Part shown: in pieces, positions 48,293 to 60,054 of the stretch
Numbering within the stretch: position 1 is the first letter of the stretch
Layout: each line of letters starts with the position of its first letter
Origin: Loxodes magnus
Taxonomy: Eukaryota > Ciliophora > Karyorelictea > Loxodida > Loxodidae
DNA length: 64,000 nucleotides
NCBI GenBank assembly: GCA_946699065.1
Contig: CAMPDV010000311.1
Coordinates: 186,001 to 250,000 of the forward strand
Direction of reading: 5' to 3'
Translations under genes and position numbers: made by a program
The notes under the pieces: generated by a model
What the model was told of the DNA's origin: nothing
What the model saw: only the letters and a program-made list of their open reading frames with translations
Database searches by the model: none

Positions 48293-50089
48293 AGCATAAA
48301 ATATTTTAAAGTAATTTATAAAATAAATGTATTATATATTTAAGCATCCTTTCTTTATTATTTTATTTTTATTCTTATTACTAAAGTTAAAATAGCTTTA
48401 ATAAATTATTCAACATCTAATTATTGATGAAAGTTAAAAATAGGAAAGATAGATAATTTAATAAAATGTTAACTTGATTATATTGAATAAGAGATAATTA
48501 TGAGATAAAGTTTTAGCAAAATACTTTTTATTTAAATAAATTACAATTGTATTCTTTAGACTTTAAGCAAATCTCTGATTTCTATATATTAATAAAAATA
48601 TCTTTGTGGGTTAAAAGGAACTATGTAGTTTTGCTTATTAAATATAAAAATATTTCTAGAATTTAGTAATTCTTAAAAAGCTCAAAGGAGTAAATCTTAA
48701 ATATTTGGTAATAAACATTTAAAAATGTTGGAATTAAAATTCTTAGAAGATATTTACTGTTTCTATTAAACTAAAATTAATATTTGTAAGTTCTTAAATA
48801 GAATTGTGTGGATTAAGACTTGCTTTAAGAGGAATATTAATATTTAAATACTCTTACTAATTTGATCAGATTAATTAAAAGCCGCTTAAGTAATAGAAAA
48901 AAATAAAGCATAATGATAGTATAAAGTGTTTCAAGCAAAATAATACTAGGGTAGAAAGGTTTAGATATAAACTATCATTGTAATTTCATTTTACAAAGAT
49001 AAAATAGAAAATATTATAAATATCTGATATTAAATAACCATATAGAAATATAAAATATAATCTAAATAAATGAATAATAAGTACTCAGTTATATTAAGCT
49101 ATTACTATTAAAATACTATAGATGAAATAATAAAGAAGCTTAATAATTAGTTAATTATTATATAAACATTTATTTCTAATTATCTCTAAAGTGTTATTTT
49201 AATAACAAATGAAGTCATTTATATTATAATGTATAGCAATACATTAATAAAATTTTATTATTAAGCAAAATAGATTTTAATTAGATATATTTATTAGTGT
49301 TATAAGCATAAAGCAATGATCTAATACTTATAATTCTATTGATAATTTAATAATAATAAATAAATCCTTAAGTTTGGCACCAATTAAATAATGCTGACTT
49401 TTATTTATTTTTAATTTTTATTTATTTAGTTTGCTTATGTTTGTTCACTATCTATTAAGTTTCAGATAAACATAAATGAAGCTAAAAAATGATTTAATCT
49501 AATAGACTTTATCTTTAAGATTTATAGCTTATTAATTTAAATTTAAGGGATTTACTCTTAATTATTTCAGCTTTTAATAAAAGTTTATTTTTCAAACTAA
49601 ATAAATATTTATAGAAATTTCTATCTATTTGCAAGATTCTCTAAATTCAATTCTTCTATGCTCTAATGAGATAAAAATCTAATAAAATGCTTTAATATTT
49701 TTACTTTTTAATTTATAAATATTTTTTAAATAAGATCTAAATAAGAACTTGATTTAATATATTAATTTTTATATTTAGAAATAAACTCATTTAAAATATG
49801 CATCTTCCATTCCTTAAAACTATAATACATTTATTTTATTTTACAATAAATATAATTTATACATGTATATTATATTTTATTATTGGTTCATTTTTATTTT
49901 AACGTTAAAATGATAATGGATAAATTTTAAATATATTATAATTAGTTTAATATTTATTTTATTTCTTTTTTGTAATATAGCTTTATATTATATATTAAGC
50001 AATCAAATACTTTGTTATATGTATAACTCAATTTAAAGTTAAATTATTTAGAAGATGTAAATAAAATAGTTAGATACCTTTATTATTTA
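48293..50089. other. AT-rich stretch (mirror of 13,386-15,181)
   Basis: No supported gene. Confidence 0.4.
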
Positions 50090-50435
50090 TTTTTCATGTT
50101 ACATTTAAATCAAATTCAAAAATGTAAATGTTTGCCGTGGGTTTTCAAACACTATACGGCTGCCATTTTGATTGAGTGGACGGATACCATCCCAACTCCC
50201 CTCTAACTATCTCAAAGCAATGGTAAATAGTAGTTTCTCTCCTCATATTCCTAATTTTATATAAATTTACATTAGAATTGAAAAAATTTGATTTTATCTT
50301 CGTTATTCTTATTAATTTTTTCTCGTAAATTGCTTTTTATTACTTTTGGTGCTTCAGATTCTAGACGGCTCTCTGTTTTGCCTGAAAAACTTTACACTAA
50401 TTATAGAGACGTCATATGCTTGCAGTGTCTAAATT
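50090..50435 (-). mobile_element. Truncated Gag-only element 3' end, right arm
   Basis: Mirror of 13,040-13,385, with the same hairpin-rich remnant. Confidence 0.5.
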
Positions 50436-50611
50436 AATTTTAGAAAATAACCAAAAAGTTTATATATTTATAACTCTCTTAACTAAGCGTTAGTTAAAAC
50501 TTAGAGGTTGATTCAAATATAAAAAGATCAGAATCATTTTGAATTCTTAAAAAATAATGGCATTCATAGAATATCAGACCATAATATTTTTATTATATAT
50601 TATTCTTTTTT

Positions 50612-51117
50612 AAACAGTCATAGTTGTTCGAAGGTAAACAACAAGGTCATCTTCATCAGAGGTTGGGGAAGTTAAGCACCTATAATCGACTTTATGTCTT
50701 CCTCTGATTTGGTTTGGCATCGAGACATAAGATTCTTAGACCTTCGGCACTGGCTTGATGTAAATTTAATTTAATTCTGGAACGAAAAAGAAATAATATT
50801 GCGAGCTTCATCAGAGGTGAGGAATTTAAGTACCCATAATTGACACATGTCATCCTCTGCTTTGGTGATGCAATGAGACACAATCCTGCCATGTCCTTGG
50901 ACCTCCAACAAGTAGAAAAGATTACGAGAATTCTTAAATTATATCAGTATTGAACATTTTTATCAGTACTGAATAATTATACCAGTATTGAACAAGGTCT
51001 ACCAGTATCTGATAATTTTATCAGAAGCAAACATTCTTGTCAGTATGAAACATTATTTTTAAAGAGCTGCACACCAATGAGAGTGCTACGAGCTCTATAA
51101 TCAAATGTATTTATCTA
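50612..51117 (+). mobile_element. SINE-like element E4, right-arm copy
   Basis: Mirror of 12,365-12,870. Reads on the + strand from two ~130-bp body units through the 19-bp repeat array (50,935-51,062) to the AAAGAGCTGCACACC...GCTCTATAATC 3' end. The minus-strand ORF at 50,692-50,892 is antisense. Confidence 0.65.
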
Positions 51118-52167
51118 TCTAACATAAAATGAATATTTATTAAAGTAAATTTGTTTATTTCCTGAAACAAAATAGATTTAATAATAACTGCTATATAAAT
51201 CTTTAAGCAATGTAGAACTATAAAATAATTAATTCTAGATATAGTTTTATTAAAAATAATTAAGTTATTAAAAATAGAAAAGTATTTAAAGCAATTGGAA
51301 TGAAAGTAATGATAACTCTTTTAAAAATATATAGTTGTTATATATAAATTTAGTGTATATCAAATAAAATAAAGAGATATATTTAAATTAATGCTAACAA
51401 AAAAAATTGGCTAATGCCAACAACTTATTTCCTCTTCACTTTATAAGCAAAAACTTGATTATTAATTATACTTAAAATTGATATATTAATAAATTATAAT
51501 AGTTATTAACTTCCATGTAGATGGAAAACAAATATTATTGCAAGTAAAAATGATATAAAATAGATTTTGATTCATTATATACTAAGCTTTCTTTATTAAT
51601 ATAATGCAATTATTTATAACTGATATATATTCATTGCTATAACTAACAATTTCACTTAAACTGATATGCTTCTTAACAAATAAATCAAATTATTTAATAT
51701 CTAAAACTTTTGTTTAGGTCAGCTGATACCTTTTTAAATAAGTTATACTAAAATGGATAAAAACTTATAATAATAATAGTTTATCTTTTATATACAGTCA
51801 AATTTAGGAATAAAAAAGCAGATTTAAAATATGCTAAAATAAGTTAACTATTGACTTAATAAGACTGAGTAATTATCATTAAGTTAAAGACACAAATATC
51901 TTAAAATTATAAATAGGGCAATATTAGAATAAATACATGAAGGGAGTTGAGTAGTTTCCTTAACCCTTGATCGATAGCTTAAATTAATGTATATAATAGT
52001 AACTATGTAAGGTTTGAAGTAAATTAATTAATATTTTAGTTTAATAGTTTTATAAATTAAATAAATCTATGCTTAATTGAGATTATAATGATTATTTAAG
52101 CAAGTCATAATTATTTATTATAATTACTGAAATGAAGAAAGATAGTCAAATTAATGTTTTACAGGGT
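51118..52167. other. AT-rich stretch upstream of Z2 (right arm)
   Basis: Mirror of 11,315-12,364. The ~100 bp before 52,168 are conserved among Z2, Z3 and Z5 and probably hold their promoter or 5' leader. Confidence 0.45.
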
Positions 52168-52557
52168 ATGCCTACCTTACTTGGATAATTTCCATTTCCA
52201 TCTTTTTCCAGCCCCTGGCCTCAAAGCAGAGAACTCCCTCCTCTCAATTCATCGCTAAATCCTCAAGATCCAGAAGAATTTAACTTAGGCAATTAATTTG
52301 CTTAAAATCCATCTGGCGAAGTATTGTTTTAGCTTAGAATTTCGAAAAGAATAACAAAGTGTGTTCATACAGATAAAAAGCACTATGCGAAGGGAATGTA
52401 CTCATCCTGCTATTATTAAAAAAACAAAATGGAAAAAGTAATTACATGTGGCCATACTGACAAGATGGTTTTTTCAAGAGGCATGTGCAGCAATTGTTAT
52501 TCATCAGCATACAAGGCATTCAAGAAAAGATAGAATAAGAAGCAAACAAAAGCCTGA
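52168..52557 (+). CDS. Tandem zinc-module protein Z2, 129 aa, right arm
   Basis: ATG 52,168, TGA 52,555-52,557, exactly 390 bp as in its mirror and in Z5. The first module reads KCVHTDKKHYAKGMYSSCYY, one ligand Cys changed to Tyr (TGC to TAC). The second, CGHTDKMVFSRGMCSNCY, is intact. Such a ligand loss with a preserved frame suggests recent relaxation or a copy already redundant. Basic C-terminus KKRQNKKQTKA. Confidence 0.75.
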
Positions 52558-53822
52558 TTGTTATTAAGACTCATATTCTGCTTAATTGAATTTATTTTAC
52601 TATCTCTAAAAACTAAATAGATAATAAAGAATCAATAATTAAATTCTAGCTAACAAAGTTTCAATAAATTAAACTTAAGCTTATCTAATACATAGTTGCA
52701 TACATTTTAACAAGAAAGAAATAGTTATGAGATATTTAAATTAATTATTTATATTGATTTCTATAATGATGTTGCACTGACATTTTATAAAGAGAATTAA
52801 AAGTTAAAAGTAGAATATAAAGCAGTTAGATTCTAAAGAAGTACTTTAAATAAAATGAAATTACATCTTTGGAGTTTTAAATCAATTATTTATATTTTTA
52901 AATATTTCTTTAGAGTCAGCGACTAAGGCTTTAAACTTTTCTTATAGATCATATTTTTATTAGATTATCTTACTATCATTTTTGCTTAAAGAAATAGATT
53001 TAATATAATTAAAAAAAATCAATAATAATATTCATATGAATTTTGTCTTTTTCTTTTTTTAAATAAGATAAAGCTTTAGGTAATAAAAATCTATAATTAG
53101 TAATATCAAATTTAATTTTTATTTAAAAGAATTTTCAATTAAAATGAAGATGGAAATGAGCTAAAGAAATATTTTTGTGAATTTAGAGCTTAATAATACA
53201 AATAACTATCGAAATTTTATAGAAATTTACTTATTAAATCAAATAAATAAAAATGTTTATTTTATCAAGAATAAAATAACTTTCTTAGCTGTAAGTATTT
53301 ATTTTAAATTTGATTTATAGCTATTTTATAGAAATTATTATACATTCTTAGGTTCTTATGTTTATAAATTTGTATTTAATATGTCATTTAGAAAATTTAG
53401 TTTTTAAACTTTTATTTAAAGTATATATTTTAATATTTTCATTTAAGTTGTTCTTAAATGAAATTCTATTATTTTTTTATATCCATAATTTTTATTATAG
53501 CTTTATTACAATTTATTAACGATTACTTAACATTTAAGTATAATAATTGAATACATAAGTTAAATATATTAAAAAAATTTGATACTTTGGTTATATCATC
53601 TATATATTTTTCGTAGTTTAAATGAATGCAATTTACAGCTAGCATAATTAAATCACATTATTAGTTTTTTACTTTTTATTTAAACTAATTATTTTAAAGA
53701 ATCTAATTTATTATTAATAAGCTTAAGCATATTTATTTAATTAGCACTATTTAAATCAAAAAATTTATAATTATATTCACTGAAATATGAAGTATGAAAA
53801 TAAAGCTAATATTCTTTAAGAT
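52558..53822. other. AT-rich stretch (mirror of 9,659-10,924)
   Basis: No supported gene. Confidence 0.4.
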
Positions 53823-54165
53823 ATACCTTCTTTGCTTGGTAGGTTCCATCACTCTGCTTTAAACGCAACTGGTGGTAGAGAGAGATTTTACTCCTCTTAC
53901 AAGTTCCTCATAAGCTTGAAATTAAAATTCTAACTCAACCTAATATTTCCCTCTATAAACATTTCCTGATATCAAACGTAAGCCTGAAAATAGAGCAAGA
54001 ACTCGAAAGTAATGGAAATAAAATAATTAGGAATAATGTATGGTTTGTTATTATGAAAGAAAAAGAATTATAAAGATACTAAGTGTGGTCATAGTGATAG
54101 GCTATTTTATGCAAAAGGTTTGTGTTATAGTTGCTACGTTTTTATAAAATAATCATGCAAGAAAA
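53823..54165 (+). pseudogene. Zinc-module gene copy Z1, right arm
   Basis: Mirror of 9,310-9,658. ATA in place of ATG (53,823-53,825), a C-x-x-CYYERKR remnant out of frame, then KCGHSDRLFYAKGLCYSCY in frame with a basic KQSCKKRK tail. Confidence 0.65.
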
Positions 54166-54514
54166 GAAAGCTAAATCTACAGTGATAATAAATAATTTTA
54201 ATTGTAATCTAAAATGATCAAAATAGTTTACTTTTTTAGACTTAAATTATTATAATAGAAAATGTTTATATTTTTACAAAAAATGAAGAGCGTGAATATG
54301 CTTTTTTATAAGGAATGTAAATCATTTTATATTATCTCTAAGAGAATATTAATTCTTTTCAATTTTGAGTTTTTTTCTTTCGAAAATCTATTATGCTTAC
54401 ACCACTAGATAATTTACCAATACCTTCTAGAAATTTTGTAATTGATAAATATCTTTTAATCTATGAAGTTAATACTTGATCTCATATATTAAATAGCATC
54501 AAATAATTGAAAAA

Positions 54515-54790
54515 ATGTTGGGAGCTGAGAATGACCTTCGTGACTAAACTTTTTGGTTTTATGATTAGGAACAAACTCCTTTCCTGTCGCTGGAAAGTCC
54601 CTGGTCAGAGTCATTTTCTGAAGGGAACGCTGTCTTTGAGATTATCCGCTCTTGGTAGGGCTTGAAGCCTGGCTGCTCATAGCGATGGAGCTCCCAAACA
54701 GCTGTATCTGGAGCACAGCAGGATATCCCCGTTATTTCATAAAAAGAGAGCGTCGGGTCGTGGAATCGAAAAGGAGCTTCCGGTCCAAAA
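54515..54790 (+). CDS. GC-rich inserted gene-like segment, right arm (intact frame)
   Basis: ATG 54,515 opens about 92 codons: MLGAENDLRDQTFWFYDQEQ, TPFLSLESPWSESFSEG, VFEIIRSWQGLKPGCSQRW, SSQTAVSGAQQDIPVISQ. Five Gln are TAA/TAG and there is no TGA, a pattern unlikely in a non-coding GC-rich block and absent from the antisense strand. No clear stop; the frame runs into AT-rich flank after SGPKNILVEI. The left-arm copy has a one-base insertion. Sharp GC contrast and flanking ~19-bp repeats suggest an inserted element. Function unknown. Confidence 0.45.
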
Positions 54791-55439
54791 AATATTTTAG
54801 TTGAAATTAATTAATATTAAATAGCATCAAATATCTTACTAAATAGTTAACGAATATTAAATTTAAAACTTTTTAGTTAATATTTTAATTTAAAAGTTTA
54901 TAAAAAGCCATTATTAATAGAAATCAGTTTACTAGATTATAAAAAATACTCTAAATAAATCCTTCAAAATTCTATATGAGCATTAAATGATAATAAGTTA
55001 TGAAAATAAATTAATTTGAGTACTTAATATACATAAATGAAAATATTTATCATTAATCTACAATTCACAACAATTAAGTAAGAATAATAATTTACCATTA
55101 TTTTAGAGAATTATTTTTTTAAGCATAAATGAATAAATAAGAAAAAATATTAAAAAATAGGATGCCTTTTAGCAAGTTATTAAGCTAAAAACGATGAAAG
55201 CATTAAAAAAATTATGTTTAATAATTTTGTAAAATAAATTTGTTTTAATTTAACATAAAAGGATAATAATATAATAAAAATAATCTAAACATTTTTAATG
55301 CAAACTAAAATTTTAATAACTAAACCAATGCTAGCTCTAATAAAAACTAAGAAATTTATAAAAATCTATTTTATTTGCCTAAACATTGTTAAATTATATA
55401 AAGAAATAAATAAAAATATTAAAAAAATGTATAATAATA
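54791..55439. other. AT-rich spacer with empty insertion site
   Basis: Contains at 54,998-55,015 the unoccupied target of element A (single copy of the 18-bp sequence). The + strand ORF 55,298-55,504 has no supporting signal. Confidence 0.6.
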
Positions 55440-56150
55440 ATAATTTATTAACGTGGAGTCACTTTTATTTAGTTGTCCATGGATTAATTGTTATTGTTAA
55501 GTAATAGAAACTTTAAATTTGTCTGGATCAATTCTATCATAAATCTTCAAGATTTTTAATTTATTTTTACTAATGGTTTCTTATAGGTCAATTTCCATTA
55601 ATTTCTTATTGAACTGATTACTCGCTAAATATGTGGAGCTTCTTTTTTTAATTGAAATATTTTTTTCCTATACATTTTTCCTTCTTGAGTACAATAGAAT
55701 CTATAAATATTTTCCCATTATTTTTCTATAATTCTTTTTTCATTAAGTCTAAATTGGAAGAAATTCCGTACTTTATGTCCAGGTTTCTTGCAATATCAGC
55801 ATGTCATAATTTTCCGATAGGGAATATAAATTTTTGGAGTTTGGAGTTCAACATCCATTTGATTATTCATCGAAATTTTTTAGAGAATATCCTTTCAGTT
55901 AACTCTGCGAATTGGTTGAATTTTGTTCTATCTCTTCCATTCTGATATTTCCTGCTTATTTATTTTCAATTTTTTGTTCTTATTAATTAATCATCAGGTA
56001 TTCGAATTTTCTTTCAAGTTCTTATACTGTTCTTAGGAGTTTAAAATTTTATAATTACATAGCTTGGAGTTCTTAAAGTATTTTTTACTAATCATAATTT
56101 GATTTAGATGTAGTCTTTTAAGAAGAGACATTTTGCAAGAAATTTTCAAT
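55440..56150 (-). pseudogene. Gag-like element, subfamily III, right-arm copy
   Basis: Mirror of 6,482-7,195 (ATG 56,129-56,131). Same knuckle with TGA at the Trp position and Phe for the final Cys. The + strand ORF 55,652-55,945 is its antisense shadow. Confidence 0.7.
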
Positions 56151-56599
56151 TTTTTTATATATTATAAAAATAAATATATAAAAATAGCATAATTAATTTG
56201 TTTATCTTTTAAAGATGATAAAATTATCAACAATTTGATTAAAAAAATATCTGAAAGTTTATCTTAATTTATGTAAATAAAATAAAATAAAAAAAGAAAA
56301 AATTGAAAATAATTATTTATTGCATTACAAAATAAATCTTTATCTTTAGTTTTATTTTTTTAATTTTTTCCATTTATAAAAATAAGTATTCTTTATCTTC
56401 ATAAAGAAGAATAAAAGATATAAATATCAAAATCATCTAATAATTTTAATTAAAAAAAATTTAATCTTTGAACAAATAAAAGTAAACAAAGATTATTAAA
56501 AAATTTTTTTTTTTTTAATTAATAGTTTAAAAATTTTATTTAAAGCAAAAAATTTACTTTTCCTCTAATCAATAAAACAGATAGCTTTTATTATATAAA
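56151..56599. other. AT-rich spacer
   Basis: Mirror of 6,018-6,439. No gene. Confidence 0.4.
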
Positions 56600-56915
56600 T
56601 AAATAGGGAGGAGCAATCCTCCAACTTAAACTGACTTAAACTCTGGTACCAGGAAGTACCCCATATGTGAGGAACCAGCCAAGAGAAGAGAAGACAAGAT
56701 TGAAGAGGCATCAAGTAGCATTAATGACAAAGATGCCAGATACTAAGGTCTCTTAGGGTAGCATTCCGATCACGGCCCTATAGAAGACAAAACTTACAAG
56801 GGAATGCTAGCACTGTGGAAGACTTCAACAAGGAATTTTTTAGCTTTAAAAATCTTTATTAAGGAGCTGCGCAGCATTGAATTGCTACGCTCTTAATCTC
56901 ATTTATTTATTTATA
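56600..56915 (+). mobile_element. SINE-like element E1, right-arm copy
   Basis: Starts with GGAGGAGCAATCCTCC (56,607-56,622), body with GATCACGGCCCTATAGAAG, 3' end GAGCTGCGCAGCATTG...ACGCTCTTAATC and (ATTT)n tail at 56,900-56,913. Confidence 0.7.
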
Positions 56916-57714
56916 AATTATTTTTAGATCTAAACTGAAAATTTTTAACTTCTATTTTATTTATTCAAAGTTCTTTTATTTATTCTTCAAAATTTTTTCA
57001 TTTGATGTTTCATTTTATTGTTTTAGATATTCAATTATTTATTTTTTCTGTTATTCTTTAAATTTTTTGGAGTCTTACTAAAAAAAAGGACAGCGTAAAT
57101 ACAATAAGATAAGAAAACTTAAAATTAATTTTAATTTCAATTTAATTAAGAAAAATTATTAAATTCTTTTATTTAAACAATAATAGCATGAAACAAGAAA
57201 AAAGAAAAATGATGAAAGTAAGGAAATTGGATTTTTTAAAGTATAAATCCATAAAAGTGATGATATTAAAATAAACGTTTGTAATTTTTTTATTTAAAAA
57301 TTGTCGGTTCATAATTTTATCTAAAAATAACTTAATCATATAAATTATAATTTTGAAATAAGCTCTTAAAGATATTTCTTAATTCAAAATTTAAATGAAT
57401 TTTACTATATTTAATTTTTTTATCATCTTTTTCAAGAACATTTAAATTAAGTATTTAATTACTTAAATTTTATTATTTGATTCTTAGATTATTTATTTAG
57501 TTTTAAATATTATTTTCACTATAATTTATTTTAATCTAATTTATAAGAGTATTTGGATAGATATTTTATCCCTAATTCAATTAAAAGATAATAAATTTAA
57601 AATTTAGCGATGAAACAATATCTAAGCTATTTATTACATAATTTAAGCATATTAATAAAAAAAATGTTTTGAAACATTATAATTAAAAAAAAAAAAAAAA
57701 AGATATATATATAT
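56916..57714. other. AT-rich stretch spanning the palindrome end
   Basis: The palindrome match stops at about 57,492. 57,683-57,716 holds an A18-type run followed by (AT)n. No gene recognised. Confidence 0.5.
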
Positions 57715-58440
57715 AAAATTTAGCTTTCCCTTATGAGGTATTTCAACTCCGTCCGGAAGAAGCAGTTCATGCTCCTTGCTGTTAAATAAAAATTTTTTGG
57801 GATCTCCAATTTTAGCGAGATTGGGAACTTGGATTTTTCCGAGTTTTCCTTCCTCTCCTTTCCTGTTCTTGTCTTATCGCATCTTTCTTTATTTTATAAA
57901 TTTCTCCACTCAGACTGCAATGCATTCGGCATAATCTTGCTTTTTCTTATTCCTTTCTTCGTTTTTCTTAATTCAATAGTTCATTTTTTCTTCTAGAATT
58001 TCTAATATTTCCAATATAAATGTCATGAGCTTCCACAATAGTAACTTTTTTTAATTTTTACTAGCTTTCTTCTATTTTCTCTATTCTATTTCCAATTTTT
58101 CTGTCTGCTTCTATTGTTAGCTTTAAGACTGGTTGCTTTTATCTTATAAAATGCTTAAGAAAACATTTAAATCTCTTCCTGGGACATAAGTCTTAAATCC
58201 TTCTTGTTTTTATAAAATCCCTTCTAATTTTTGTTGGTCTTCTTAAATCTTTTCACCTCTTCCTGGAAATTTAGCCCCACTTTGACTAGCTGTTCATAGC
58301 TAATCATTTTTTAGTCGTGATTTCCACGATTTCTTGGTTTTTTATGTTTTAACCTATTTCCTAGACTTCTCCTCTGATGTTGGAGTCTCGATTTATTGAG
58401 GGGCTTTCTTGTTATCCTTTTTCTGGTTCATGGGAAATTA
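57715..58440 (-). pseudogene. Gag-like element, subfamily II, outside the palindrome
   Basis: The minus strand contains MISYEQLVKVGLNFQEEVKR (homologous to SMEQLIKVVLNLQEEV of the 23.5-kb copy), a degenerate knuckle SYYCGSSWHLYWKY (first and last Cys lost; TGA before His as in copy A), and HCSLSGEIYKIKKD, the conserved post-knuckle motif. An upstream ATG gives MNQKKDNKKAPQQ in another frame, so at least one frameshift is present. Dead copy. Its conserved blocks help define the family. Confidence 0.65.
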
Positions 58441-59605
58441 TTGTTAAGTTTATTAAGAAGATAAATTTTTAAAAAAAGACGTGGATGTAAAAATTGACGC
58501 TTCATGTTTCCTCTCCTTTCCTTAGAAGGTGATTAGAAGCCCATTCTGAAGCCATCCACCATTTTTTTTATGAATCATTATATAATAATTAAAAATAATT
58601 TCCTTTGCTAATATAGATTTTATTAGTTTTTTCTAGTTAATTATATTAAATATATTAAATTAGCAAAATAAAGTGTCTAAAATAAATTTTACTTATGTAA
58701 AATAGAAAAAAACGTAGAAATAATAAGTAGATCAAAAAAGAAGTTACGTACCCTTATTTAAATTTAAAATTTAAATGGATCTGAATAAATTTACTAAAAT
58801 TTTAAATTTTATAAAATGAATTCAGATCCAAGTATCTAAATGGTTAGCCTTTAAATTATAAATAAAAATTATAAAAAATAACTATTAAATGATTACATAT
58901 TTTATATTTTTTATTAATTTAAGAATTATACAAAATCTAAATCTAAATTTTTTATTTATAATTTAATATTAAAAATTATTGACTTTTACTAAAAGAGAAA
59001 AAAAAAATTTTAACTTAAGTCATAGTAAAAAATTTTAATAACTAATTTAAATTATTATTAAAATAATAGAAGGATCATTTTTAAACTTATATGATTATAT
59101 TTTATTCTTAATTTTAAAGTTTTGAGATATTTAAATAATTGAAAAAAGCTATTGTTTATAAAAATTTTTAGTTTAGCTATATAAATTTTATTTATTAATT
59201 TTTTTATTAAATTTTATTATTTTTACATTTATCAAATTATTTTAAACCTAATTGCACTATCATTTATTTTATAAATTTATAATAAAAAACTTAAAAGAGA
59301 AGTGAAATTTATAATTTTCATGATTAATATTTTCATTTCAAATTCTTGTTAATATTAATAAGGATATTTTTTACTATTCAATTGTTAAAAAAGCTAACAT
59401 TTTTGAAAAGCAAAGATTTAAATTAAATGAAATAGCATTTTTAAAAGATATTTGATAATCGAAAATTAAATTAATTATTTTTTATTTTTTAAGCTTTTTA
59501 TAATTATAACTTAATTTTTCAAATAATTGCATTTTTTAAAATAAGCTTAGTTGATAATTTTTATGTATTTGCAACTAAATAGATTCTTTTATTTTATAAT
59601 TTAAT
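58441..59605. other. AT-rich stretch
   Basis: About 1.1 kb. A short inverted repeat around 58,755-58,845 (TAAATTTAAAATTTAAATGGATCTGAAT against ATTCAGATCC...CATTTA) is the only structure noticed. No gene. Confidence 0.45.
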
Positions 59606-59930
59606 TTAAATAGGAAGAACAATTCTTCAATTGAGATTGAACTGTTATCTGGTATCAGAAAGTATTTCATATGCGAAGGACCGAGCAAAAATCTTGGCAG
59701 ATATCAAGAGAGACAAGACTGAAGGAGTCAGTAGCGTTAATGTTGAAAGAAACCAGATATTAAGATTTCTTAGGGAGTATTTCGATCGCGGCCCTATATA
59801 AGGCAAGACTCACAAGGGAATACTAGCACTGGGGAAGATTTCAATAAAAGTAATTTTAAAATTTTAAAGGCTTTATTTAAAGAGCTGTGCTCCATTGAAG
59901 TACTATGTGATTATAAAAAGAGTTTTTTAA
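59606..59930 (+). mobile_element. SINE-like element E2 (relative of E1)
   Basis: Same order of blocks as E1: a 5' hairpin GAAGAACAATTCTTC, TGGTATCAGAAAGTA, AAGACTGAAGGAGT, TCGATCGCGGCCCTATATAAG, CACAAGGGAATACTAGCACT, and 3' end AAAGAGCTGTGCTCC...TATGTGATTATAA. The 5' stem is kept despite base changes relative to E1. Confidence 0.65.
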
Positions 59931-60054
59931 TCTAAATATAAAAGATTATTTATCTCTTTTGTATTGTATTTCTATTTCTAGATAGGTAATTTTCAATAAA
60001 ATTTTATATATATAAATTAAGTTATAAATTATTTAGTTTATTTATTATAATTTA

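Larger units (their letters stand above)
31626..57492 (-). repeat. Right arm of giant inverted repeat
   Basis: Reverse complement of 5,122-31,625; see the left arm for the coordinate sums. It lacks element A and carries its own insertions (about 40,950-41,110 and 41,805-41,930). It ends at TTCTTAGATT (57,481-57,490), the mirror of the sequence just inside element C. Confidence 0.9.

Noticed and set aside
5122..57492. Palindrome as a DNA transposon with very long terminal inverted repeats
   Set aside because: No transposase, no distinct termini and no target duplication at the outer ends. The arms hold diverse older repeats, so a segmental inverted duplication fits better.
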